This document shows, one piece after another, positions 16,201 to 24,857 of a stretch of 44,623 bases of DNA. Under the pieces are notes generated by a model. The model had not been told where the DNA came from, did not search any database, and worked only from the letters and a program-made list of their open reading frames with translations. Position numbers and translations under genes: made by a program. The number at the start of each line of letters is the position of its first letter. The stretch's first letter is position 1. Origin of the DNA: Hespellia sp. (GTDB lineage: Bacteria; Bacillota; Clostridia; Lachnospirales; Lachnospiraceae); assembly GCA_028694105.1 (NCBI GenBank), contig JAQUUC010000032.1, positions 1-44,623 of the forward strand, read 5' to 3'.

Positions 16201-17570
16201 TTGCAGACGGTAATGTTCATAAATTTGATTTCAATATGCGGGATGCAAATGGAAAAATCCGCCGTAAACAGGTGCAGCTCACATTGATTACCGAGGACAG
16301 AAAAGCATATCTGATGACGCGGATTGATGTAACTGGTGTATACGAGGAACAAATACGTCATCAAAAAGAGCTGGAACAGGCACTGGTTTCTGCAAAACAG
16401 GCAAACCTTGCAAAATCCGATTTTTTAGCCCGAATGAGCCACGATATCCGCACGCCAATGAATGCAATTATCGGTATGACCGAGCTTGCCAAAGATGAAG
16501 ATAATTCGCCTAAGACGGCAGAATATCTAAGGAGTATTGATTCCTCCAGCCGTTTTTTGCTGGGGCTGATTAATGATATCCTCGATCTGAGTAAAATCGA
16601 GAGTGGTAAAATAAAGCTGCTTGAGGAACCCTTCTCTATCGAAGAATTTAAACACAATATAAGAATAGTCATTCTTCCGTTGATGAAGGCAAAACACATT
16701 GATTTCACGATGAATTTTGATCATGATGCTGCCTGCATTCTAACGGACAAGCTGCGCTTTACTCAAATTTATTTTAATTTGCTGTCCAACGCTGTTAAAT
16801 TTACACAAGAAGGAGGACGTATTGAATTCTCCTGCAAGCATATCCCTGACCGTGACGGTAAGCATGGGATTCAATGCATCGTTCGTGACAATGGCATCGG
16901 CATGAGTCCGGAGTTTCAAAAGCACCTTTTCGAGCCATTTTCACAAGAAAACAGAGATACGAATTCCACGGAACCGGGCACCGGACTGGGGCTTGCCATT
17001 GTGAAAAAACTGGTGGATGCAATGGGCGGTTCCATCAGGGTATCCAGCGCGATTGGAAAAGGAACAGAATTTGTGGTCGAGTTTTATGCGTTCACTGTAG
17101 AGGCGGATGCTGAGAAAGAAAAGCTATCCGGCAGTTCGGAGGTAGATATTTCTGGAACACACATTCTTCTGGTGGAAGACAATCATCTGAATGTTGTAGT
17201 TGCAAAGCGTCTGCTTGAGCGAAAAGGCTGTCAGGTCGAAGTGGCTGCCAACGGCAGACAAGCCGTACAACAGTTTTCAAAAAGTACGGAGTTCTTCTAT
17301 GATGCGATCCTGATGGATATTCGAATGCCTGTCATGGGAGGCATTGAGGCAACGGGACAGATTCGCGCGTCCCGGAGAGCCGACGCAAAATCAATTCCCA
17401 TCATTGCTATGACAGCAGATGCATTTGTGGAGGATCAGGACAAAACGAAAAAAGCGGGTATGAACGCACATTTGTCCAAACCGATTGACCCCAAGCTGCT
17501 GTACCGCACACTTTATTCATTCATTTATGAGAATAAGGCGGTGAAAAAGGAGGACGTGCAAAATGATTGA
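13248..17570 (+). CDS. Hybrid sensor histidine kinase: REC, multiple PAS, HisKA, HATPase, REC (1440 aa)
   Basis: A very large, apparently soluble kinase. An N-terminal receiver (about 5-120) has DD at 11-12, Asp55 in LLDMIRPEMNG, Thr84 and Lys104. At least four PAS-like sensors follow (about 135-255, 257-370, 375-500, 515-640), with more degenerate ones up to about 1020. The second PAS holds a cysteine cluster, KKCHEVLFHKTSPCKFC. Then come a HisKA domain with His1065 in MSHDIRTPMNAIIGM, an ATPase domain (NLLSNAVKF, DNGIGM, GTGLGL) and a C-terminal receiver with Asp1357 in LMDIRMP. No membrane segment is evident, so the ligand should be intracellular. There is no output domain. Start has AGGGG at 13235-13239. 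The 3' end overlaps the next kinase gene by eight bases. Signal and target unknown. Confidence 0.9.
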   Translation: MNMKLTMLIVDDIEENKARMAFFSDEYRILYAENGKEAINMIQKHGEDISVILLDMIRPEMNGIEVLKWIKKSVYSAIPVIALTADKSCQLEALENGAADFLPKSADERVINARIKNVCGRFALEEEQKLNRSLEMNNLINSIPGGIAIYRMTDHFEILYFSDGLAALSGYTRKEYEAYIKGDPSKVIYEEDRARVLATAEAAVKNNESIDVAYRICLKNGGLVWVNLTAILIETEGEGVLVHAVYQKSPKMAQLYANLVNESQSAIYVSDTVNYDLLYINQRGLDWLGVSRESCTGKKCHEVLFHKTSPCKFCKIHSMHHDRFMERDFSYPMNNRIYQSRGRLIDWNGIEAHVEYIEDVTQNRKNEQKNKELTAQLSSVIEHVPGGMCVYLVDQNGLRPIVHNQAFYKIFGYSKESVESVEQKTNYLNVHPDDLAELQSKINDAIQNSSTVKHTYRIWNDLRMEYIWIYLNAIIIEQTDGTKLCYVSYTDVTEERKVRQQLIQTKNEMQVLMKKEEEALNNYRTLVNTVPGGIALYEVEGDKIETQFCSDGLCELLGCSREEREEIFRKDAMALTYKEDIPLLEDTIKNAYRNHSDIELTYRINTKSGKPRWVNLRSTYLSSKAGKSTFHAVFTDVDKMKSIEETEKEQQLRYQVAIKSSGINVWEYDIQADVLMVVSNSSRIKQNCFTIENYIASTVQNGFVREDSLNSFYRIFERLKSGEKEVSEDIWYKTTDEAGWWCERVIYTTIFDEKGVPVKAFGAGRDVTREKEAIKKFNEEISYRAAMQEANMDSLKINLTQNTIIEGESPFGLLGELIDGNNADLYFAKTADYICGEKNKEEYRTLFNRQSLLNCYNRGDYSVSMEFTRVFDTDRIYWIKYNVHLMKNPETKEVIAFIVENDTTDENVMKSIMETITRTDYDFFIVVDGTTDRAVDYTVNSGKKLFIENQSFQKQNERLIRRNVCEEDVERVIEECQISSVLEHVADGNVHKFDFNMRDANGKIRRKQVQLTLITEDRKAYLMTRIDVTGVYEEQIRHQKELEQALVSAKQANLAKSDFLARMSHDIRTPMNAIIGMTELAKDEDNSPKTAEYLRSIDSSSRFLLGLINDILDLSKIESGKIKLLEEPFSIEEFKHNIRIVILPLMKAKHIDFTMNFDHDAACILTDKLRFTQIYFNLLSNAVKFTQEGGRIEFSCKHIPDRDGKHGIQCIVRDNGIGMSPEFQKHLFEPFSQENRDTNSTEPGTGLGLAIVKKLVDAMGGSIRVSSAIGKGTEFVVEFYAFTVEADAEKEKLSGSSEVDISGTHILLVEDNHLNVVVAKRLLERKGCQVEVAANGRQAVQQFSKSTEFFYDAILMDIRMPVMGGIEATGQIRASRRADAKSIPIIAMTADAFVEDQDKTKKAGMNAHLSKPIDPKLLYRTLYSFIYENKAVKKEDVQND

Positions 17571-20500
17571 TAAACCATCGAAAGACAAATTCAAACACGA
17601 GTTGGAACTGTATCGTGCGTCCCAGCTCGGTGGTGTTTTTACCGTTGCGGTAGATGAATATTTCACGCTGCTCTATGCAAATGACAAATATTACCGTATG
17701 CATGAATACACGCAGGAGAGCATGGCGGAACGCATCCATAATCACTGCTGTGAATATGTGCATCCCGAGGATTTTCCGAGGGTGCTGCAAACCGTTAATG
17801 ATACCCTGAATGCCGGCCGTGACTACGCGGAATGGGTGATGCGTATCATCACTGGCAGGGGAAATATCCGCCACATTCTTTGCAGTGGTCTTTTCGCAGT
17901 TGTCGATGACAAAACAATCATGTATGGCGTGGTCATGGACATCACCCAGCAGAAGGAAACAGAAGAAGCACTGCGCATCAGTGAGGAAAAATTCCGCATC
18001 GCCACCGAAAACTCTGATGTGTCTTTTTGGTCCTATAATTTCAGGACCAAAGAAATTACTCAGACCAAGGCTTCAAAAATGCGCCATGGACATGAAGAGG
18101 TGGTGCCTGATGTTCCGGATAGTATCATAGAGTCTGGATTTGTCCGTTCGGATTCTATCGAAGATTTTGCAAACATGTATGAAAAACTGGCGCAGGGTGC
18201 GACAACATGCTCTGCAGATATTTGGTTTCACACTCCGGATGAAAAGGGCTGGTGGTGCGAACATATTGATTATACCAACGTGTTTGACAAAAACGGGCGG
18301 CCCGTGATTGCCTACGCGGTGGGCAAGGATGTAACGGCAGTCAAGCTGGCGGAGCAGAGATATAATGAAGAAATGGAATATTCAAAAGCAATCCAGCATG
18401 AAAAGCTGCTTGCAAAGGGTCGTTCCAATATGACCCAGAATATCGTGGAATCCTATATTGCCAAAGATAATATACGTGTACTGAAAGCCGGAGATTCATA
18501 CTCCGCTGGTACGGAGCAGCTGGCAAAAACGGCTCTTACCAGGGAGCAGCAAAAACAGATGCATTATATGTTAAGCCGCGACCGTGTCCTAAAGGCATTT
18601 GAAAATGGTGAAACACAGTATTCGTTTGATTATCAGCGAAAGAGCAGGGATGGGACGATCATTTGGGTAAACACCACGGTGAAGTCCTATCAGAACCAGC
18701 AGACAAAGGATATTATGTCCTTTATGTATACCTACGACATTAATGAGGAAAAAATAAAGGATGGTATAATTCGGGTTGTTTCTGAAATAGAGCATGACTA
18801 TGTTGCGTATGTGGATTTGAAGAAAAACACATACAAAATGTATATCGGAAAGAAGGAAAATGGTCCGATGCCACCGGAGTACAGCGATGACTATGTGGAT
18901 TCTCTCATACGGGTTAACCGCGAAATTGTAGTTCCCGAGGACGTAGAACGCGTCATCAATGATATGATGCCGGAAACGATCAAAAACAATCTGAAGGATA
19001 AAGAGGTATATTCTATCGTTTGCGGGATAAAGCACACCGACGGCAGCATACGTCAAAAGAGAGTGCAGTACGCTTATTTAGATAAGCCGAGCGAGCAGAT
19101 TGTCGTAACGCGCAGCGACGTTACAGATTTGTTTCATCAGCAAAAGCAGCAGCACGATATGCTGCAGACGGCGCTCCTCGCCGCAGAGCAGGCGAACAGC
19201 GCAAAGAGTGACTTCTTATCACGCATGAGTCATGAAATCCGCACACCGATGAATGCGATCATCGGTATGTCCACAATCGCGGCACAGTCTGTTGGAGATG
19301 ATGCGCAAGTTGCGGACTGTATTAGCAAAATTGGGATTTCCTCTCGCTTTTTGCTCTCGCTTATTAATGACATACTTGATATGAGCCGAATTGAAAGCGG
19401 GAAGGTGCTGCTTAGAAAAGAAAAAATTCCATTCGAGGAGTTTCTGAACGGAATCAATTCCATTTGCTATAATCAGGCCAATGCAAAAAATATTGACTAT
19501 GAAAATATTGTGGATTCCAATGTGGAAGATTACTATATTGGAGATGCGATGAAGCTCCAGCAGGTGATCATCAACATTGTGTCCAACGCGATAAAGTTTA
19601 CGCCCGAGAACGGAAAGGTATCGCTCAGTGTCCGTCAGATAAAAAAAGACAAAAATGATGCGGTGATGCGCTTTGTAATCAACGATACAGGCTGCGGCAT
19701 CGCAGAGAAGTATCTCCCGCATTTGTTTGAACCGTTCTCTCAGGAGAACTCTGGAACTACTGCGATGTATGGCGGTACAGGGCTTGGGCTTGCAATCTGC
19801 AATAATCTCGTCGCTATGATGGACGGCAAAATTGATGTGCGCAGCATCAAAAATGTCGGTTCAGAGTTTACGGTGGATGTGAAACTCGGCATTACAGAAG
19901 AAACGAAGATGAGATACGCCAAGAAACAGAACTACAATTTTGCGGAACTGAAAGCACTTGTGGTGGATGATGATGTCATTGTCTGCGAGCAGGCGGTGAT
20001 TACGCTGAAGGAAATCGGCGTGAAATCCGAATGGGTGGACAGCGGCAAAAAGGCAGTAGGCCGGGTAAAAGACAAATGGAACAAAAAGGAATACTATGAC
20101 CTTATACTGATTGACTGGAAGATGCCGGAGATGGATGGTATCGAAACAGCAAGACAGATCCGGGAAATTGTCGGTCCTGAGGTTACCATTATTATTATGA
20201 CGGCTTATGACTGGGCTGTCATTGAACATGATGCAAAGCTGGCGGGGGTAAACCTGCTGATGAGCAAGCCGATGTTTAAATCTTCGCTTATTTCTGCATT
20301 TGAAAGAGCATTTCACGAAAAGCAGGATGCAGTAAAAACGAATGTGGAGGATATTTTTAACTTTGAGGGAAAAAGAATTCTTTTGGTGGAGGATCATCCG
20401 CTGAATGTGGAGGTCGCCAAAAAGCTTCTGGAACGCAAGGGCTTTTGCGTGGAGCATGCGGAAAACGGGGTGCGTGCAGTGGAAAAGTATGCAAAAACAC

Positions 20501-20769
20501 CTGCCGGATATTACGACGCAATCCTGATGGATATCCGTATGCCACAAATGGACGGATTACAGGCGGCCAATGCAATCCGTCACATGAGTAAGGAAACATC
20601 GAAAACCATTCCGATTATTGCGATGACGGCCAATGCATTTGACGATGATATTCAAAAATCAAAGGCGGCCGGAATGAATGCACACCTTGCAAAGCCGATT
20701 GAACCAAAGCAAATGTTTCAAACCCTGTATGATTTCATTTATGGGAGAAAAGGTGAAAATGATGACTAG
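17563..20769 (+). CDS. Hybrid sensor histidine kinase: PAS repeats, HisKA, HATPase, REC, REC (1068 aa)
   Basis: Second kinase of the operon, also without membrane segments. The N-terminal 530 residues contain PAS/PAC-type modules (FTVAVDEYFTLLYANDKYYR at about 27; a second near 145-260; further ones to about 525) interspersed with helical linkers. HisKA has His557 in MSHEIRTPMNAIIGM. The ATPase domain shows NIVSNAIKFTPENG, NDTGCGI and GTGLGLAI. Two receivers follow: the first with Asp851 in LILIDWKMPEMDG, the second with Asp990 in ILMDIRMPQMDG. Tandem receivers may act as a phosphate sink or as successive relay stations. The C-terminal receiver closely resembles those of the two flanking kinases, suggesting duplication within the cluster. 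AAGGAGG at 17545-17551 precedes the start, which lies inside the preceding gene. Confidence 0.9.
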   Translation: MIDKPSKDKFKHELELYRASQLGGVFTVAVDEYFTLLYANDKYYRMHEYTQESMAERIHNHCCEYVHPEDFPRVLQTVNDTLNAGRDYAEWVMRIITGRGNIRHILCSGLFAVVDDKTIMYGVVMDITQQKETEEALRISEEKFRIATENSDVSFWSYNFRTKEITQTKASKMRHGHEEVVPDVPDSIIESGFVRSDSIEDFANMYEKLAQGATTCSADIWFHTPDEKGWWCEHIDYTNVFDKNGRPVIAYAVGKDVTAVKLAEQRYNEEMEYSKAIQHEKLLAKGRSNMTQNIVESYIAKDNIRVLKAGDSYSAGTEQLAKTALTREQQKQMHYMLSRDRVLKAFENGETQYSFDYQRKSRDGTIIWVNTTVKSYQNQQTKDIMSFMYTYDINEEKIKDGIIRVVSEIEHDYVAYVDLKKNTYKMYIGKKENGPMPPEYSDDYVDSLIRVNREIVVPEDVERVINDMMPETIKNNLKDKEVYSIVCGIKHTDGSIRQKRVQYAYLDKPSEQIVVTRSDVTDLFHQQKQQHDMLQTALLAAEQANSAKSDFLSRMSHEIRTPMNAIIGMSTIAAQSVGDDAQVADCISKIGISSRFLLSLINDILDMSRIESGKVLLRKEKIPFEEFLNGINSICYNQANAKNIDYENIVDSNVEDYYIGDAMKLQQVIINIVSNAIKFTPENGKVSLSVRQIKKDKNDAVMRFVINDTGCGIAEKYLPHLFEPFSQENSGTTAMYGGTGLGLAICNNLVAMMDGKIDVRSIKNVGSEFTVDVKLGITEETKMRYAKKQNYNFAELKALVVDDDVIVCEQAVITLKEIGVKSEWVDSGKKAVGRVKDKWNKKEYYDLILIDWKMPEMDGIETARQIREIVGPEVTIIIMTAYDWAVIEHDAKLAGVNLLMSKPMFKSSLISAFERAFHEKQDAVKTNVEDIFNFEGKRILLVEDHPLNVEVAKKLLERKGFCVEHAENGVRAVEKYAKTPAGYYDAILMDIRMPQMDGLQAANAIRHMSKETSKTIPIIAMTANAFDDDIQKSKAAGMNAHLAKPIEPKQMFQTLYDFIYGRKGENDD

Positions 20770-23545
20770 ACTTAGACGAATGATTTCTTTTGTCACAATC
20801 CTTGTATTAAGTATTTCCTTGTTCTCTGTTCCCGTTTTGGCAGCGGAGGGAGAAACAGACGGTAATAAGCGCGTTGTGAAGGTGGCATACCCGGAACAGA
20901 AATACTTAAGCGAAATAGATGAAAATGGCAACTACTATGGCTATTCCTATGACTACTTAAACAAGGTCGCAGAGTTTGCAAACTGGAAGCTTGAGTACGT
21001 AACGTATCCGGACAGGAGCCTGAATGATCAGATTATGGACAGTCTGGAGGAACTCGGAACAGGTGAGGTGGATTTGCTTGGTGCCATGCTGCAAAACAAG
21101 GCACTGGAAGAGATGTATCTTTATCCGGAGAATAATTACGGGATGGTTTATACAACGCTTGAGGTTCTGGACACCAATATTGACATAACGGAAATGAATT
21201 TCATGCAGCTGAAGCCCCTGAGAGTTGCGGTGATTGAAAGCGCAGCAACCCGCAATGCAGAGCTTGAGGAATATGTAAAGGAAGCAGGAATTGACTGCGA
21301 ATATATAGTCTGCGAAACGACAGATGAACAGATTGAGGCTTTGAAAAACGGCAGTGCAGATGCAATGCTGAAGGTATCGCTGACTTTTCTTCCGGATTTA
21401 AAACAAATCGCACAGTTTGCGCCCCGCCCATTTTACTTTGCATTAAGCAAAGGAAACGAGGAGTTAGTCGCGGAGCTGGATGAGGCAATTGAGAAAATCC
21501 GTATTACCGATCCTTATTTTGAAAGCAGACTGAGCTCGAAATATTTTATCAATACGATTGGTGATTTTTCCTTATCGGAAACCGAAGCAGCATATGTAGC
21601 TCAGACACCGAAGATTCAGGTACTGCTGTTTCCTCAATATGCACCGTTTTCATTTATAAACAAAAAGGGGGAACTGTGTGGAATGTCGGTTTCCATATTA
21701 AATGAGATCGGTGAAAAAGCCGGCATCGAGTTTGAGTATCATGTAGCAGATGATAATCAGAAGGTCAGCGAGCAAATGAATTCGGATGAGTATGATATTG
21801 TGCTCGGTCCACCCCACAGCAATACCTTTGCGGAAGAGAACGGCCTTGTTTTATCGCAGCCTTATCTTGAGGCAAATATGACGATGTTCGTTAATAAGGC
21901 CGCAGAAAAAAAGCCAAAATCCGAATGTGTTCTGGGTCTCGTAAACGATGTGCCGGATCCCATTGGATACGATTACAAAGAGCTTCGCTATTATGATACG
22001 ATAGAAGAATGTCTCGATGCAGTAAACGAGGGGGAAGCGGATTATGGATACGCGACAAGATATACGCTGGACTACTATACCTCGGGCAACAGTCACAGAA
22101 ATCTGGTCTATATCAACTTATCCGGATATAACCGTGAGGTAGGCTTTTATGTGCCAAATACAGAAAGCTGTGAACTGCTCTCCATCATCAACAAATATAT
22201 ACGCAGTACCTCCCAAAAAGATATTCACAGTCATTTGTCATTGTCATTATCTCAAAAGGACTATGGCGGAGTGAGAGAAATCATAAACAATAACCCGTTG
22301 ATGGTGATTGCTGTGCTGGTTATATTCTTCTTACTCTTTATGCTGATCGTTCTGCTGACGATTTACAGTAACATGAATAAAAGGAAAAACAAAAAATTAC
22401 AGCTGGCATATACGGCAAAGAGTGACTTTTTATCCAGAATGAGTCATGATATGCGTACTCCAATGAACGGAATTATCGGTCTGACCGGGCTCACCTTAGA
22501 CCTTGACGGCTTATCACGTGAGGCCTCTGAGAATTTATCTAAGATTGATGAATCGGCACATTATCTGCTCAGCCTAATTAATGACACGCTGGATATGAAT
22601 AAAATCGAGAGTAACAAAATCGTGCTGAACCGGGAACCTGCCAATCTTGAGTCATTTTTTAATCAGATGATTGGAGTTGTAAGAGCGAGTGCCCAGCAGA
22701 AAAATGTAAAACTGACTGCTGTGCCGGATAAAGAATTAAATACGCTGGTGTACTTGGACAAAGTGCGTGTGCAGCAGATTTTCTTCAATCTTGTTTCCAA
22801 TGCGATTAAATTTACTCCTGAAAACGGCACGGTTGAAGTTGACTGTGAATGCATGGAGCTGGATGAAAAGCGGATAAAAACAAAGCTGGTCATCAAGGAT
22901 ACCGGTATCGGAATTGACAAGAATTTTCTGCCTAAGGTTTTTGATCCTTTTGAGCAGGAAAATGATCCAACCACTGTTAGTTTCGCCGGAACAGGATTAG
23001 GGCTTGCTATTGTAAAAAATCTTGTGGAAATTATGGGCGGAGTCATTTCGGTTAAAAGTGAAAAGGAAATTGGGTCAGAGTTTACAGTAGTGATTTCGTT
23101 TGATCTGGCTGATGAAGCGGCAGAGCCTGCAGTGAAAGCGGAAACGTTCGAGGTCTGTCTGACAGGGAAACGTGTGCTGCTCTGCGAGGACCATCCACTC
23201 AACACACAGATTGCAACCAAGCTGCTGGAGCAGAAGGGAATGCTTGTGGAACATGCGAAAAACGGACAGGTGGCCGTGGATTTATTCCGTCAGGCTGACG
23301 CTGGCTATTACGATGTTATCCTGATGGATATTCGTATGCCGGTCATGGATGGAATCGCAGCAACAAAAGCGATTCGTGAGCTTGATCATGCAGATGCAAA
23401 AAATGTGCCGATTATTGCTATGACAGCAAATGCCTTTGATGAGGATGTGGAAAAGAGCCTGAATGCCGGTATGGATGCCCATCTTGCAAAGCCGATTGAG
23501 CCGGACAGACTTTTTCAGACAATCTGCGATTTGATTGTACGGTGA
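20759..23545 (+). CDS. Hybrid sensor kinase with two extracellular SBP_bac_3 domains (BvgS/EvgS-like, 928 aa)
   Basis: Third kinase of the operon. A signal peptide (about residues 1-29, ending VPVLAAEG) is followed by two periplasmic-binding-protein type 3 domains (about 38-265 and 285-500). One membrane helix lies at about 512-537. HisKA has His563 in MSHDMRTPMNGIIGL, the ATPase domain shows NLVSNAIKFTPENG, DTGIGI and GTGLGLAIV, and a receiver has Asp857 in LMDIRMPVMDG. The architecture parallels BvgS/EvgS except that the relay HPt domain is absent and no PAS is seen. Likely ligands are amino acids or similar small polar molecules, by analogy with SBP family 3. Start at 20759 (MMTRL) is preferred because it opens the signal peptide; it overlaps the previous gene by 11 bases. 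Confidence 0.9.
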   Translation: MMTRLRRMISFVTILVLSISLFSVPVLAAEGETDGNKRVVKVAYPEQKYLSEIDENGNYYGYSYDYLNKVAEFANWKLEYVTYPDRSLNDQIMDSLEELGTGEVDLLGAMLQNKALEEMYLYPENNYGMVYTTLEVLDTNIDITEMNFMQLKPLRVAVIESAATRNAELEEYVKEAGIDCEYIVCETTDEQIEALKNGSADAMLKVSLTFLPDLKQIAQFAPRPFYFALSKGNEELVAELDEAIEKIRITDPYFESRLSSKYFINTIGDFSLSETEAAYVAQTPKIQVLLFPQYAPFSFINKKGELCGMSVSILNEIGEKAGIEFEYHVADDNQKVSEQMNSDEYDIVLGPPHSNTFAEENGLVLSQPYLEANMTMFVNKAAEKKPKSECVLGLVNDVPDPIGYDYKELRYYDTIEECLDAVNEGEADYGYATRYTLDYYTSGNSHRNLVYINLSGYNREVGFYVPNTESCELLSIINKYIRSTSQKDIHSHLSLSLSQKDYGGVREIINNNPLMVIAVLVIFFLLFMLIVLLTIYSNMNKRKNKKLQLAYTAKSDFLSRMSHDMRTPMNGIIGLTGLTLDLDGLSREASENLSKIDESAHYLLSLINDTLDMNKIESNKIVLNREPANLESFFNQMIGVVRASAQQKNVKLTAVPDKELNTLVYLDKVRVQQIFFNLVSNAIKFTPENGTVEVDCECMELDEKRIKTKLVIKDTGIGIDKNFLPKVFDPFEQENDPTTVSFAGTGLGLAIVKNLVEIMGGVISVKSEKEIGSEFTVVISFDLADEAAEPAVKAETFEVCLTGKRVLLCEDHPLNTQIATKLLEQKGMLVEHAKNGQVAVDLFRQADAGYYDVILMDIRMPVMDGIAATKAIRELDHADAKNVPIIAMTANAFDEDVEKSLNAGMDAHLAKPIEPDRLFQTICDLIVR

Positions 23546-23551
23546 GACAAA

Positions 23552-23567
23552 AGAAAATCCGTTTTCT
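23552..23567 (+). terminator. Weak hairpin after the kinase operon
   Basis: AGAAAA (23552-23557) pairs with TTTTCT (23562-23567) around TCCG, seven bases after the third kinase stop. The stem is AT-rich and short, so termination would be inefficient and some read-through into sigG is possible. Confidence 0.25.
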
Positions 23568-23614
23568 CTGGCAGCAAAACTCGAGTCAAGGGGTAAAATT
23601 TTATTAAATTTAAG

Positions 23615-23644
23615 TTCATAAAGAATAAGTAAAAGCCATAATGA
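23615..23644 (+). promoter_or_regulatory. Candidate sigma-F/sigma-G promoter for sigG
   Basis: TTCATA at 23615-23620 and CATAATGA at 23637-23644, 16 bases apart, resemble the forespore sigma consensus (roughly GNATA with CATNNTA) better than the vegetative one. In Bacillus sigG is transcribed by sigma-F and by itself. This is a match by eye only. Confidence 0.35.
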
Positions 23645-23693
23645 GAATTCTTAATTTTAGAACCAAACATTCTAAATACGGAGGATTCACATT

Positions 23694-24473
23694 ATGGCTT
23701 TTCATAAAGTTGAGATTTGCGGGGTAAATACATCCTCTCTGCCGGTGCTGTCAATTTCGGAGAGAGAAGAATTGATGAAAAAAATTAAAGCGGGTGATAC
23801 GGAGGCGAGAGAGTTATATATCAAGGGGAATTTAAGGTTAGTGTTAAGTATCATCAAAAGATTTCCAAATGCGGAGGAGAATCCGGACGATTTGTTTCAG
23901 ATCGGATGCATTGGTCTGATGAAGGCAATCGATAATTTCAAGCCGGAGATGCAGGTAAAATTCTCAACTTATGCGGTGCCTATGATTATCGGGGAAATCA
24001 GGCGGTATCTCAGGGACAATAATTCGATAAGGGTCAGCCGGTCATTACGTGATACGGCATACAAAGTCATTTACGCAAAGGAAAAGTATGTGAAGTCCAA
24101 TTTGAAGGAACCGACCGTACAGGAAATTGCCGCGGAAATCGGTATAACGAAGGAGGATGTCGTGTTCGCGATGGATGCGATACAGACACCGATGAGCCTG
24201 TATGAACCGGTTTATACGGATGGAGGAGACACACTGTATGTCATGGATCAGGTGAGTGATAAAAAGAACCGTGAGGAGAACTGGGTGGAAGATATTTCCA
24301 TCGCTGCAGCGATGGAGCGGCTCAATGAGCGGGAGAAACTGATCATTGTACTGAGATTTTTTCAGGGGAAGACACAGATGGAGGTGGCAAAGCAGATTGA
24401 TATATCGCAGGCGCAGGTGAGCAGGCTTGAAAAAAATGCATTGCATACAATGAAACAATATTTAGAGGGGTAA
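23694..24473 (+). CDS. sigG: RNA polymerase sporulation-specific sigma factor SigG
   Basis: A 259-residue sigma-70 family protein. The N-terminus KVEICGVNTSSLPVL is the diagnostic opening of sigma-G. Region 2 contains NLRLVLSIIKRF, DDLFQIGCIGLMKAIDNF and KFSTYAVPMIIGEIRRYLRDN (the -10 recognition helix). Region 3 follows at RVSRSLRDTAYK, and region 4 ends with the HTH GKTQMEVAKQIDISQAQVSRLEK. Sigma-G directs late forespore gene expression, including small acid-soluble proteins and germination genes, after engulfment. The start has GGAGG at 23681-23685. In many Firmicutes sigG sits beside spoIIGA/sigE; here it instead follows three hybrid kinases and is not preceded by sigE. Confidence 0.95.
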   Translation: MAFHKVEICGVNTSSLPVLSISEREELMKKIKAGDTEARELYIKGNLRLVLSIIKRFPNAEENPDDLFQIGCIGLMKAIDNFKPEMQVKFSTYAVPMIIGEIRRYLRDNNSIRVSRSLRDTAYKVIYAKEKYVKSNLKEPTVQEIAAEIGITKEDVVFAMDAIQTPMSLYEPVYTDGGDTLYVMDQVSDKKNREENWVEDISIAAAMERLNEREKLIIVLRFFQGKTQMEVAKQIDISQAQVSRLEKNALHTMKQYLEG

Positions 24474-24512
24474 AGGGAAATTAATTTCTTGCATTTTTTT
24501 ATCTATTTGTAG

Positions 24513-24541
24513 TTGAAATTTGAGAACGTTCATACTATGAT
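24513..24541 (+). promoter_or_regulatory. Sigma-A-type promoter for the acidic small protein
   Basis: TTGAAA (24513-24518) and TATGAT (24536-24541) are spaced by exactly 17 bases, 40 bases before the start codon at 24581. Confidence 0.65.
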
Positions 24542-24562
24542 AGAGATACGGACGATGAACGT
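24526..24562. promoter_or_regulatory. Inverted repeat overlapping the promoter and transcription start
   Basis: ACGTTCAT at 24526-24533 lies between the -35 and -10 boxes and is repeated inverted as ATGAACGT at 24555-24562, just after the expected start point. A repressor bound here would cover the promoter. The arms could also pair in a longer transcript. No specific regulator is implied. Confidence 0.4.
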
Positions 24563-24580
24563 GTTAAGGAGGATAAGACG

Positions 24581-24844
24581 ATGTATGAATATGATGAAGA
24601 ATGCCTGCTCACCTTTTTGAAAAAACAAGGACAGTTATTCGACGAGCCAGTAGCGGAGACCTTGGAAGAGGCGGAAGCTTTTTTGGAAGACTGTATGGCG
24701 ATTGTTGTTGACTCTTTAGATGAGGTTAAAGAATTTTTTGAAAACGAAGGAGTAGATGTGGATGAGATGTCTTTGGATGAACTGGAAGAAGCATCTGAAG
24801 TATTTTCACTTCCGAACGGACAGTATCTGATCGTAGAGGGGTAG
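24581..24844 (+). CDS. Small acidic protein of unknown function (87 aa)
   Basis: I do not recognise a named family. The 87-residue product is very acidic (27 Asp/Glu, three Lys, no Arg), has no membrane segment or signal peptide, and is predicted mostly helical (EETLEEAEAF-like heptads) with a short C-terminal strand-turn-strand (EVFSLPNGQYLIVEG). Two cysteines (9 and 38) are not in a metal-binding arrangement. AAGGAGG at 24566-24572 and a consensus-like promoter show that it is a real gene. A strong terminator follows 14 bases after the stop, so it is monocistronic. The tail NGQYLIVEG is reminiscent of small conserved Lachnospiraceae proteins, but no function can be given. Confidence 0.8.
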   Translation: MYEYDEECLLTFLKKQGQLFDEPVAETLEEAEAFLEDCMAIVVDSLDEVKEFFENEGVDVDEMSLDELEEASEVFSLPNGQYLIVEG

Positions 24845-24857
24845 AACGGAATTCAGG

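Noticed and set aside
20678-20758. Longer start for the third kinase within the second kinase gene.
   Set aside because: The extra 27 residues would precede and spoil an obvious signal peptide that begins at 20759.
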